From contig CAJNBS010000021.1 in NCBI GenBank assembly GCA_905221065.1, positions 1 through 22,721 on the forward strand: a DNA stretch of 22,721 bases. Reading direction: 5' to 3'. Position 1 is the stretch's first letter. Every line of letters begins with the position of its first letter. The notes under the pieces were generated by a model that ran no database searches, had not been told where the DNA came from, and was given only the letters and a program-made list of their open reading frames with translations. The stretch comes from a bacterium (GTDB lineage: Bacteria > Bacillota > Bacilli > Lactobacillales > Streptococcaceae). Both the position numbers and the translations under genes were made by a program. Below, in pieces: positions 1 through 6,964 of the stretch.

Positions 1-23
1 GGATTTTCATCGCTCTGAATATC

Positions 24-53
24 AAAAAAGAAAGGACAAATTTCGTCCTTTCT
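24..53 (-). terminator. Rho-independent terminator of the aquaporin gene
   Basis: A 9-bp perfect stem (29-37 paired with 45-53, loop 38-44) is followed on the minus strand by a run of T (24-29). It lies about 50 bases past the aquaporin stop codon and is oriented to end that transcript. Confidence 0.8.
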
Positions 54-103
54 CGATCTTAGCTTTTCTTCAACCCATTACAATAGATTGAGAACTAAAT
101 TTC

Positions 104-1009
104 TTATAGGTAAAGGAATTTGAAAATAGCTACTGCCGCAATTGCTGCTGCGATCGGTGCTACTACTGGTACCCAAGAATACCACCATTTTGAATCGCCT
201 TTGTGCTCACCAAGAACTGATTTTGGAAGGAAAGCATGAAGGAGACGTGGTCCCAAGTCACGGGCTGGGTTCAAGGCAGGTCCTGTAGGTCCACCAAGTG
301 ATGTTACCAAGGCCATAACAAGGAAACCAAGTGCCAAGTGAGCAATTCCAAGACCAGATTCCATAAATGGTGCTACTTGTTCTTTAGCTTGGTCAAGTGC
401 TGCTGTTACTTGCTCTTGAGGAATTGTTTGACCTTGAGTAGTTGCTTGAGCAACTTGAGTATTAATAGCCGCTTGTGCTTTTGATACTAATTCAGCACCA
501 AAGAAGTTTTTAGTCATACCAAGGGCTGCGAAGAAAAGAACAAATGAACCAACAAACTCGTTTACAAAACCATTAATAGTTGACGCAATGCGTGATTCTT
601 TTGTACCATTATCCAAACTTGAAATTGTTGAGAAAGTACCCAAGATATTGTTTGGATTTTCAGTTTTCAAGTAGTATGGGCGGTGTGTTGCCACAACCAA
701 GGCTTGACCAAAGATAGCACCTAAAACTTGTGCGATGATATAAGGCGCAACTTGTGCCCAAGGGAAGAGACCGCTGATTGCAAGTCCAAGAGTGAAGGCT
801 GGGTTGATGTGGTTTCCAGATACGTTACCAAACATCAAGGCTGGGATCATAACCCCCATACCATAACCAACAGCGATAACGATCCAGCCACTTTGGTGAC
901 CTTTCGTACCTTTAAGTTCAACGTTGGCAACTGCACCATTCCCAAGAATGATCAAAATAGCAGTTCCCAAAAATTCGGTGGCATATTTAATTGCCCATGT
1001 GAAATCCAT
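104..1009 (-). CDS. gla: GlpF-type aquaporin / glycerol uptake facilitator
   Basis: Membrane channel of the MIP family, passing water, glycerol or other small neutral solutes through the cytoplasmic membrane. Both pore motifs are intact: NPA at residues 69-71 and NPA at 247-249, the second inside NPARDLGPR, where the Asp after Arg is typical of aquaglyceroporins. Six membrane segments can be placed at about 9-29, 42-62, 82-108, 145-167, 219-240 and 276-298. The protein has 301 residues, longer than a standard bacterial GlpF, because loop D (about 168-218) is roughly 50 residues long and rich in Gln and Ala. An AAGGAG ribosome site precedes the ATG by 10 bases. The gene stands alone between its own promoter and terminator, with no glycerol kinase or dehydrogenase beside it, so its substrate cannot be read from context. 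The symbol gla is the name used for lactococcal and streptococcal homologues; glpF is an alternative. Confidence 0.93.
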   Translation of the reverse strand: MDFTWAIKYATEFLGTAILIILGNGAVANVELKGTKGHQSGWIVIAVGYGMGVMIPALMFGNVSGNHINPAFTLGLAISGLFPWAQVAPYIIAQVLGAIFGQALVVATHRPYYLKTENPNNILGTFSTISSLDNGTKESRIASTINGFVNEFVGSFVLFFAALGMTKNFFGAELVSKAQAAINTQVAQATTQGQTIPQEQVTAALDQAKEQVAPFMESGLGIAHLALGFLVMALVTSLGGPTGPALNPARDLGPRLLHAFLPKSVLGEHKGDSKWWYSWVPVVAPIAAAIAAVAIFKFLYL

Positions 1010-1046
1010 TTGATAGATTCTCCTTAAAATTTTTTAGACAATCCTT

Positions 1047-1075
1047 ATTCTATCAATTTTTACATCTTTTAGCAA
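1047..1075 (-). promoter_or_regulatory. Sigma-A promoter of the aquaporin gene
   Basis: On the minus strand, TTGCTA (1070-1075) and TAGAAT (1047-1052) are separated by 17 bases, about 40 bases upstream of the start codon. Identified by eye from consensus match and spacing. Confidence 0.6.
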
Positions 1076-1098
1076 CTACTTTTCCGAAAGATTGTAAC

Positions 1099-1112
1099 AG
1101 AAAGCGATTCCA
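1099..1112. promoter_or_regulatory. cre-like box (possible CcpA site) upstream of the aquaporin gene
   Basis: AGAAAGCGATTCCA differs from the catabolite-responsive consensus TGNAANCGNTNNCA only at the first base. It is centred about 33 bp upstream of the -35 box, a place from which CcpA could affect aquaporin transcription. Regulation by carbon source is inferred from the site alone. Confidence 0.45.
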
Positions 1113-1271
1113 AAACTTATAAACTAATCTTTGTTTTCAAGACATTCCCAATTCATTATGTTATCTGCGATAATATGATTCTTTTATGTCAATTCCTCCT
1201 GACACATAGTATAGGGAATAAGAAGTATCTTTCCCATTCACCAATAAGAGTTTTGCTATGAAAACAAAACC

Positions 1272-1952
1272 CTATCCTTCTAATGAAACAATCTTAACCT
1301 GATTTATATAAAAATTCTCGTCACATTGCCATAAAACCTCAGCCATATTTTTGTAAGAAATGGACTTATCGTGATCAGCTCTAATTGTGAGATTATAGCC
1401 ACTTTCATTCCTGTCCATATCAATATTTAGATTATAAAATCCCTTCTGTTCAATGAGAATATTCAATGTATCAATTGAAGGTTTATTGGTAACAAATCCA
1501 GTCATTCTGATATGGTAATGGGTATCGCTTTTCAAAAATTTGGAGCTACTTTTCTGGACAGAGACGACAATCAGACTACAAAATAAGCCTAGAAAAGCAA
1601 ATCCCGCACCAATTGCCATCCCAATCCCTGCAGTTGCCCAAATACCAGCTGCTGTGGTGATACCACTGATTTTTTTATCCCTCATGAAGATAATACCACC
1701 ACCAATGAAACTAATTCCACTGACAATTTGGGCCGCAACCCTAGAAGTATCATAATTAGGCGTATCTAAGAAAGCTTCTTTTGATAAAATCATCATTAAA
1801 GTTGCAGTTAAGGCAACCAATATATGAGTCTTTCTCCCAGCCTGCTTGTGCTTAGACTTTCTTTCATAGCCAATGATAAAACCAGAAAAACAAGACAATA
1901 AAATGAGAATGATGTGTCGGACTTCAATCGGTAGAGCTATCGTATCAAGCAT
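1272..1952 (-). CDS. MgtC/SapB family membrane protein
   Basis: A 226-residue integral membrane protein with the MgtC/SapB signature: GYERKSKHKQAGRKTH at about 28-43, then FIGGGIIF and a Thr-Thr-Ala-Ala-containing stretch ending in IWATAGIG at about 82-112. The N-terminal half holds four or five hydrophobic segments (about 12-28, 43-59, 72-90, 98-131). The C-terminal third (about 140-226) is soluble and looks like the small regulatory domain found in longer MgtC proteins. Members of the family are tied to growth at low magnesium and, in pathogens, to intramacrophage survival and control of ATP synthase. The biochemical role in streptococci is not established. A GAGGAGGG ribosome site precedes the ATG. 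It has its own promoter, no operon partner and no Mg-sensing leader that I can see. Confidence 0.85.
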   Translation of the reverse strand: MLDTIALPIEVRHIILILLSCFSGFIIGYERKSKHKQAGRKTHILVALTATLMMILSKEAFLDTPNYDTSRVAAQIVSGISFIGGGIIFMRDKKISGITTAAGIWATAGIGMAIGAGFAFLGLFCSLIVVSVQKSSSKFLKSDTHYHIRMTGFVTNKPSIDTLNILIEQKGFYNLNIDMDRNESGYNLTIRADHDKSISYKNMAEVLWQCDENFYINQVKIVSLEG

Positions 1953-1983
1953 TATTTCCCTCCTCTATCACTCATAATTTTAT

Positions 1984-2012
1984 ATTATAGTCCTAGTTAT
2001 AACTTTTTTCAA
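1984..2012 (-). promoter_or_regulatory. Sigma-A promoter of the MgtC-family gene
   Basis: TTGAAA (2007-2012) and a perfect TATAAT (1984-1989) on the minus strand are separated by 17 bases. The leader is under 35 bases, too short for an Mg riboswitch. Confidence 0.7.
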
Positions 2013-2022
2013 GAGAATATAT

Positions 2023-2219
2023 TATACTCTTCGAAAATCTCTTCAAACCACGTCAACGTCGCCTTACCGTATATATGTGACTGACTTCGTCAGTCTTATC
2101 TACAACCTCAAAACAGTATTTTGAGCTGACTTCGTCAGTTCTATCCACAACCTCAAAACAGTGTTTTGAGCAGCCTGCGGCTAGTTTCCTAGTTTGCTCT
2201 TTGATTTTCATTGAGTATT
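2023..2219 (-). repeat. BOX element, A1-B2-C1 type
   Basis: Read on the minus strand it begins with the boxA terminus (TACTCAATGAAAATCAAAGA, 2198-2217 region) and ends with the boxC terminus (GAAGAGTATA). Between them the CTGACGAAGTCAG-type core recurs at 2081-2093 and 2126-2138, 45 bases apart, which is the boxB period. The length of about 197 bp fits boxA (59) + 2 boxB (45 each) + boxC (50). It lies between the TPR gene terminator and the MgtC promoter. BOX elements are non-autonomous, hairpin-forming repeats of pneumococcus and relatives. Confidence 0.93.
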
Positions 2220-2244
2220 AGTTAAAAATGGTACTTTTTAAAAC

Positions 2245-2285
2245 AAAAAACCGCAGTTATCTTCTAGTAATAACTTGCAGTTTTC
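2245..2285 (-). terminator. Terminator of the permease-TPR operon
   Basis: An inverted repeat with one bulge (about 2248-2260 against 2271-2285) is followed on the minus strand by a T run (2245-2250). It lies directly after the TPR stop codon. The 349-base stretch 1953-2301 thus contains this terminator, a BOX element and the MgtC promoter, and nothing coding. Confidence 0.75.
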
Positions 2286-2301
2286 TGTAACGAATAGATT
2301 T

Positions 2302-3531
2302 TTACAACCTCTCAATCAGTTCTTGCATTTGCACATCATCTGGAACCAGTTTTAAGTATGCTTGTGCATTGACTTTTGCTTCTTCAAAGTAGCCCAATTC
2401 ACGCAAGAGATAGATATAGTGTTCTAGAAATTCTGGATTGTCCTTCAAATCTCCTGCCAACTCTTGGTAATGCTCATAAGCAGTATCCAAATCGTCCATT
2501 TCTTGATAGGAACGAGCAATCATCCACTTGGTCAAAAGGTTTTCTGGCTCCTCGCTCTGCAAGTCTAGAATATCCTCGTAACGCTCCTGCTCCAGATAAA
2601 TAGTTGCCAAACGAAGCAAGATTTCTTCTGTATCCTCAGCGTCTTCTTTTGCAGTAAGAAGATAATTTTCTGCCCCACTTGCATCATGTAATTCATAAGA
2701 GAATTGTGAAGCAGCTAGTAAGAGTCTTGTTTCAAAGGGATTTTTCTCTAAGCCTTGCTTAGCAATACGCAGGGCTTCTGCAACTTGATGTTCCTTATGT
2801 AAAGCCTGACTGTAACCATACTCATATCCTTCAAAATCAGGTGAAATGGTATCAAGTTGCTTAAAGTAGAGGACAGCTTTTTGGTATTCTTCTTGATCAA
2901 AGTAAAGACTGGCCAACTCAAAAGCTGTTAGGTCATCATATTCTAACTCCAGGGCTTTTTCTAAAAACTCTGTAGCCGTTTCAAATTTCCCTAACTGGGC
3001 ATAGGCAAAGCCAATTCGTTGATAGGTAGAAATGCCTGTCTGCTCATAAATCGACCGATTATCTAACTGGGCATAGCCTTGAATGGCCTCTTGGTAATTT
3101 TCCAACTCACTATCCAACTCTGCTAATCCCAGTATCAAGAGAGGATCTTCTGAGTAAGTCAATGCCTCCAGCAATTTCTCACGCGCCACATCTGTCAAAC
3201 CTTCCAGCTGGTAAAGGTCTGCCTTCAGAGCCAAAGCCGAAACATACCAGTCACTGTCAGGTTGAATTTCCTCTAGGTAAGCAAAGGCTTCTTCGATTTG
3301 ACCATCCTCGCTAGCAATTGCTGCTAGATTTAGATTAACCTCTGGGAAATCCTCTACAATTTTCAGGTAAATTTCCTTAGCCTGAGGATAGAAACCAATT
3401 CCTTCTAGATAAGTGGCTAACTCATAAAGAAGGTCACTTGGATCACTTTCTAACGCTTTGACGAAATAATGCTCAGCCTTAGTTAAATCTTGCTCTTCCA
3501 AAGCCTGTAACATCTGTTGACTATTGTTCAC
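2302..3531 (-). CDS. Tetratricopeptide repeat protein
   Basis: A 409-residue, acidic, soluble protein without signal peptide or membrane segment. It is built almost wholly of helix-turn-helix repeats of about 34 residues with the TPR pattern (recurring A..Y..LG....A......AL), for example around 16-50, 170-205, 205-240 and 340-395, so it should be a superhelical scaffold for protein-protein contact. It starts at GTG (3529-3531) inside the end of the upstream permease gene, with which it overlaps by 11 bases. AGGAAG seven bases upstream is the ribosome site, so translation is probably coupled. In general form it resembles Bacillus YpiA-type TPR proteins, but that comparison is from memory. The partner protein is unknown; the permease is the natural first guess from context. 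Confidence 0.85.
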   Translation of the reverse strand: MNNSQQMLQALEEQDLTKAEHYFVKALESDPSDLLYELATYLEGIGFYPQAKEIYLKIVEDFPEVNLNLAAIASEDGQIEEAFAYLEEIQPDSDWYVSALALKADLYQLEGLTDVAREKLLEALTYSEDPLLILGLAELDSELENYQEAIQGYAQLDNRSIYEQTGISTYQRIGFAYAQLGKFETATEFLEKALELEYDDLTAFELASLYFDQEEYQKAVLYFKQLDTISPDFEGYEYGYSQALHKEHQVAEALRIAKQGLEKNPFETRLLLAASQFSYELHDASGAENYLLTAKEDAEDTEEILLRLATIYLEQERYEDILDLQSEEPENLLTKWMIARSYQEMDDLDTAYEHYQELAGDLKDNPEFLEHYIYLLRELGYFEEAKVNAQAYLKLVPDDVQMQELIERL

Positions 3532-4687
3532 TCTTGACTTCCTCGCTCTCTAATTCATATAGGCCACTGACTACCTTATACCATTCAAAAATTGCTGAAA
3601 TGACAACTTTAGCAGAGGCATAAACCGGAATACCGAGCAAGACTCCCCAAATGCCAAACATGGATCCTGAAGTTAGCAAGACAAAGAGAACATTAATGGG
3701 ATGGATATTCAATTGACTTCCCAAAATCAATGGAGACACAAAACGGCCTTCAATAGTTTGTTCTACGATAAAGACAATCACCACTTTTAAAAGCATGACT
3801 GGCCCTGCAATCAAGCCCAATACTAGGGCAGGAAGCATGGCTAGGAAGCTACCCAGATAAGGAACCAGATTTAAGATACCAGCAGTAACACCCAGCGTAA
3901 CCGCATAGCGTAGACCAATGATCTTGAAGAAGATGATAAACATTACTGCTACAATAATAGCCACTGTCACTTGCCCTCGAACATAGTTGGACAACTGCTG
4001 ATTCACATCTGATAAAACTTGTCCAACAGGTTCTTTCAATTTCGTTGGCATGAATTGGGTCAAATAGTTACGCAAGCCTTTCCCATCACGCAAGAGATAA
4101 AAGAGCATGAAAGGAACGATAATCAAGGCAACAATCACTTGAGATGCCCCGCTAATAAATGCACTCACCCAGTTAACTGCCTGAGATGAAACCTTACTTG
4201 CCCAAACTGTAGCCTGACTAGAAAAATTGGTCAAAACTTGCTCTAACTGAGGTCTGAAATCATCTGGTAAACGCTTGGTGACCAAATCATCAATAACTCG
4301 ATCAGCATCTTCGAGATAGACTGGAACATTTCTTGCAAAGGTTAAAACCTGACGCTGCAGATTTGGAATAGCTACTGCCAAGCCCCAAATGATAAAGAAA
4401 GCGATGATGACAAAGACAATACTAATGGCTATAACGCGATTGACTTTGTGTTTTTCCATCCAATCAACAATGGGATTCAATAAATAATATAGCAGGCCGG
4501 ATAGAATAACCGGCAACATCACAACTGCCAAAAAGTCTAAAACAGGTGAAAATAGAAAACTAATCTTACTTAAAATAAAAAAATTGAGTCCCAATAATAA
4601 GGTTACCAAAAATACCGTAATAGCCTTGTTATCCAAAAACCACTTGAAAAACCAAGATAGGCTAAAATGTTTCTCTTTATGCTCCAT
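3521..4687 (-). CDS. AI-2E family transporter (predicted permease)
   Basis: A 388-residue polytopic membrane protein with the layout of the AI-2E/PerM family (PF01594). There are two hydrophobic segments near 20-60, one at 85-108, a soluble helical region at about 110-170, then four or five segments from about 175 to 365. Family-typical stretches are the pair of conserved residues in LIIVPFMLFYLLRDG (about 188-202) and a C-terminal V.YLGS...PA region with IEGRFVSPLILG. Named for E. coli TqsA, the family also contains Na+/H+ antiporters and many members of unknown substrate, so autoinducer-2 export should not be assumed. It is the first gene of a two-gene unit with the TPR protein. The C-terminal tail is short and Glu-rich. 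Confidence 0.88.
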   Translation of the reverse strand: MEHKEKHFSLSWFFKWFLDNKAITVFLVTLLLGLNFFILSKISFLFSPVLDFLAVVMLPVILSGLLYYLLNPIVDWMEKHKVNRVIAISIVFVIIAFFIIWGLAVAIPNLQRQVLTFARNVPVYLEDADRVIDDLVTKRLPDDFRPQLEQVLTNFSSQATVWASKVSSQAVNWVSAFISGASQVIVALIIVPFMLFYLLRDGKGLRNYLTQFMPTKLKEPVGQVLSDVNQQLSNYVRGQVTVAIIVAVMFIIFFKIIGLRYAVTLGVTAGILNLVPYLGSFLAMLPALVLGLIAGPVMLLKVVIVFIVEQTIEGRFVSPLILGSQLNIHPINVLFVLLTSGSMFGIWGVLLGIPVYASAKVVISAIFEWYKVVSGLYELESEEVKSEQ

Positions 4688-4713
4688 AAATACTTCCTTT
4701 CTATTGTTCTCTC

Positions 4714-4722
4714 ATTATACCA
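4714..4722 (-). promoter_or_regulatory. Extended -10 promoter of the permease-TPR operon
   Basis: TGGTATAAT on the minus strand is a perfect -10 hexamer with the upstream TG dinucleotide. No good -35 hexamer is present at the right distance, which the extended -10 can offset. Confidence 0.55.
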
Positions 4723-4774
4723 TTTTTGAATCAAAATAACTCTTTTTTAAAGTGCTTACATGGAGACAGCGACA

Positions 4775-4801
4775 TAAAAAATCCCCTCAAAAGAGGAGAT
4801 T
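4775..4801 (-). terminator. Terminator of the peptide-binding lipoprotein gene
   Basis: A 9-bp stem (4780-4788 with 4793-4801, AAAA loop, one G-T pair) is followed on the minus strand by T6 at 4775-4780, just past the stop codon of the lipoprotein gene. Confidence 0.88.
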
Positions 4802-4804
4802 TGA

Positions 4805-6787
4805 TTAGTCTTGAATATGACGGTCTAAGTTCTTCTGATAATCTGCGTTTGATTTGGCTTTTTCATCAGCAAATTTCTTGCGGAACTCATCCATTTCTTT
4901 AGTAGTGACTATCTTATCTTGAATTTTCAGATACTTGTAGCTATTTTCACTGGTCTTATCACCTACCCAGCCACCTGCACCACTGCCAGGAACATTTTTC
5001 GTCACTAGCATTTGAGCACCATCAGAGTATACTGGAATAACAAGTGAACTATCTGATAACCAAGCTTGAGCCTTAGCATATTTAGAATAACGTTTTTGAA
5101 GGTCCGTTTTCTCACTATTTGCATCATCAATCAATTCTTTGTATTTATCCAATCCAACTGTTTTAATGACTGGATTGTCTGTTCCTGGTGCTACACCAAG
5201 AGCACTTAGGAGACTTGGACCTGAAGTTGGATCAAATACATCTAGATAAGTCGATGGATCAGCAAAGTCTGGGCTCCAACCACTGACTGCATTAATATCC
5301 CAGTCAGTATTGGTATTGGAAGTAGCTAGAACAGTCATACTTCCCAATTCGTCATCAGAAACTTGTTGAATATCAACAACTACATTGTCAGAGCCTAAGG
5401 CTTCCTCAATGGATTGTTTATAAGACTGAACCTGACGAATAAAATCTGGATTTGATGAAGAAATTGGCAAATCTAAATGAATTGGGAACTGTACTCCATC
5501 AGCTTGGAGAGTTTTCTTAGCAGCTTCAAACTTAGCCTTAGCCTTGTCTACATTATGAAGTGAATCTTGGGCATCATCAAGACTGACATCTTTCCAGATA
5601 TTATCCAATTTATCCAATTCTGTCTTAGTAACTTGACCAAATGTTTGATCTCCTACTTGAACAAATGTTGGAGGAGTGAAACTTGTCCGTAACTTACGAG
5701 GTCCTACTTCATCACCAAATACTTGAGAGATCCCTGCTTTACGATCTACTGCAAAAGCCAAGGCTTGACGGAAATCTTTGTTTAACAAGGCTTTCTTAGT
5801 AGAAGTTTTTTCTGCATCACTTGTTTTAGCAGTGTGATTGTAATTTACACGGTCGATATTGGTTGAGATATAAAAAACTCCTCCACGCTGTTGACCATAC
5901 ACAATATTATCCTTGTATTTTTCTTTTAGACGTTCATAGTTGGCAGAGTTTTTAAAGAGTGGTGCAGCTGGATAGTGTCCCTCATCAAAACCGCGTCCTA
6001 GAGAGTCTGCATCTTGACCATCAAAGAAGGATAACTTGATATCATCAATAAAGACATTTTGTTTATCCCAGTAGTTTTGATTTTTGGTCATTTCGATAGA
6101 AGACTTAGATGTAAGCCCCTTGAGGAGATAAGGCCCATTGTATAGAATGCTCGTTACATCCGTTGGTTTACCAAAGTCATCTCCTTTAGAAGCTAAAAAG
6201 TCTTCATTAACTGGTGCAAGGACTCCCATTGTTGTTTTTGAATTCCAGAAAGATTCTGGATGATTCAAAGTATAGACTACAGTATAATCGTCAGTTGCTT
6301 TTACCCCAACACTAGAAAAATCTGTTGTTTTCCCATTTACATAGTCATCCAATCCTTTAATTGATTCCTGTACCAAATAGAGGGCCTGTGATTTTTTATC
6401 TGCTGCATGCTTCAGACCAGTTACAAAGTCTTGAGCCTTGACTTCACCATACTCTTCCCCCTCATTTGTATACCATTTGACGCCCTGACGGATTTTATAG
6501 GTATAGGTCAAACCATCTTTGGAAACAGTCCAATCTTCTGCAACTGATGGAACCAGATTCCCATATTGGTCATTTTCAAGTAAACCGTCAATAACGTTAC
6601 CTGTGACCTGTTTTGTGCTGACATTTCCAGAAACTGTATAATCCAGAGTCGAAGGATCTGATGAAAATACATAGGCATAAGTAACTGGTTTATTTGCTTC
6701 TTTATTAGCATTACCAGATGAACACGCTGCTAGGACAGCTGCCGAGAGTACAGCAACTCCTGCTGCTAAGAAAACACGTTTTTTCAT
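4805..6787 (-). CDS. Oligopeptide ABC transporter substrate-binding lipoprotein (AliA/AliB/AmiA family)
   Basis: Extracytoplasmic peptide-binding protein of the OppA class (SBP_bac_5). Starting at the ATG of 6785-6787 it has 660 residues, matching the usual 650-660 of AmiA, AliA and AliB. A signal peptide with lipobox LAAC ends at Cys22, the lipidated residue. Family landmarks include DGLLENDQYGN, PSVAEDWTVSKDGLTYTY, YNGPYLLKG, the NKDFRQALAFAVDR stretch and PDFADPSTYLD. An ATG start is preferred to the in-frame TTG six bases upstream because AAAGGAG sits seven bases before the ATG. No permease or ATPase genes adjoin it, so it probably hands peptides to a shared Ami-type transporter encoded elsewhere, as known for AliA and AliB. 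Compared from memory, it matches none of the three pneumococcal paralogues closely and could be a fourth, so I give no symbol. Confidence 0.92.
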   Translation of the reverse strand: MKKRVFLAAGVAVLSAAVLAACSSGNANKEANKPVTYAYVFSSDPSTLDYTVSGNVSTKQVTGNVIDGLLENDQYGNLVPSVAEDWTVSKDGLTYTYKIRQGVKWYTNEGEEYGEVKAQDFVTGLKHAADKKSQALYLVQESIKGLDDYVNGKTTDFSSVGVKATDDYTVVYTLNHPESFWNSKTTMGVLAPVNEDFLASKGDDFGKPTDVTSILYNGPYLLKGLTSKSSIEMTKNQNYWDKQNVFIDDIKLSFFDGQDADSLGRGFDEGHYPAAPLFKNSANYERLKEKYKDNIVYGQQRGGVFYISTNIDRVNYNHTAKTSDAEKTSTKKALLNKDFRQALAFAVDRKAGISQVFGDEVGPRKLRTSFTPPTFVQVGDQTFGQVTKTELDKLDNIWKDVSLDDAQDSLHNVDKAKAKFEAAKKTLQADGVQFPIHLDLPISSSNPDFIRQVQSYKQSIEEALGSDNVVVDIQQVSDDELGSMTVLATSNTNTDWDINAVSGWSPDFADPSTYLDVFDPTSGPSLLSALGVAPGTDNPVIKTVGLDKYKELIDDANSEKTDLQKRYSKYAKAQAWLSDSSLVIPVYSDGAQMLVTKNVPGSGAGGWVGDKTSENSYKYLKIQDKIVTTKEMDEFRKKFADEKAKSNADYQKNLDRHIQD

Positions 6788-6819
6788 AGTCAAACTCCTT
6801 TGATAATTTGTATAGGATT

Positions 6820-6847
6820 ATTATATCACTTTTGTTAAGTAAATCAA
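6820..6847 (-). promoter_or_regulatory. Promoter of the peptide-binding lipoprotein gene
   Basis: TTGATT (6842-6847) and TATAAT (6820-6825, preceded by TGA so also an extended -10) are 16 bases apart on the minus strand, about 30 bases before the start codon. Confidence 0.65.
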
Positions 6848-6882
6848 TGAAAACATTCTTGATATTATCATGAAAAGAATTA

Positions 6883-6897
6883 GGCAAAACACTTGCC
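6883..6897. promoter_or_regulatory. Palindrome between two divergent promoters, possible operator
   Basis: GGCAA-N5-TTGCC is a perfect 5-bp inverted repeat located between the promoters of the lipoprotein gene and the lactonase gene. It is placed where a regulator could act on both. I do not recognise it as the site of a known factor. Confidence 0.25.
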
Positions 6898-6927
6898 AAG
6901 CTTGATTTTTTCATACTACCATTTTTG

Positions 6928-6936
6928 TGATATAAT
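6928..6936 (+). promoter_or_regulatory. Extended -10 promoter of the lactonase gene
   Basis: TGATATAAT gives a perfect -10 with the TG extension. The only -35-like hexamer (TTGATT at 6902-6907) is too far away, at 23 bases. Confidence 0.6.
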
Positions 6937-6964
6937 AGTCTTATCTTTATATAGAGGTAAAGTT

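Noticed and set aside
728..1027. Plus-strand open frame of 99 codons opposite the aquaporin gene
   Set aside because: It is antisense to a clear gene, has no ribosome site and no recognisable protein pattern.
1180..1200. Minus-strand GGAGG motif followed by GACATAAAAG, resembling the start of a small gene
   Set aside because: There is no ATG, GTG or TTG at a usable distance and a stop codon follows after a few codons; at most a decayed remnant.
1250..1270. GTTTTG/CAAAAC hairpin after the MgtC-family gene as a terminator
   Set aside because: Only six mostly A-T pairs and no T run behind it on the minus strand.
2023..2219. CRISPR array, because of the repeated 45-base units
   Set aside because: Only two units, with no unique spacers and no cas genes; termini and period match BOX elements.
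6508..6711. Second minus-strand frame inside the lipoprotein gene
   Set aside because: It lies wholly within the conserved family sequence in another frame.
6893..6964. Upstream extension of the lactonase reading frame
   Set aside because: It would include the -10 box and ribosome site; ATG 6965 gives the normal family start.
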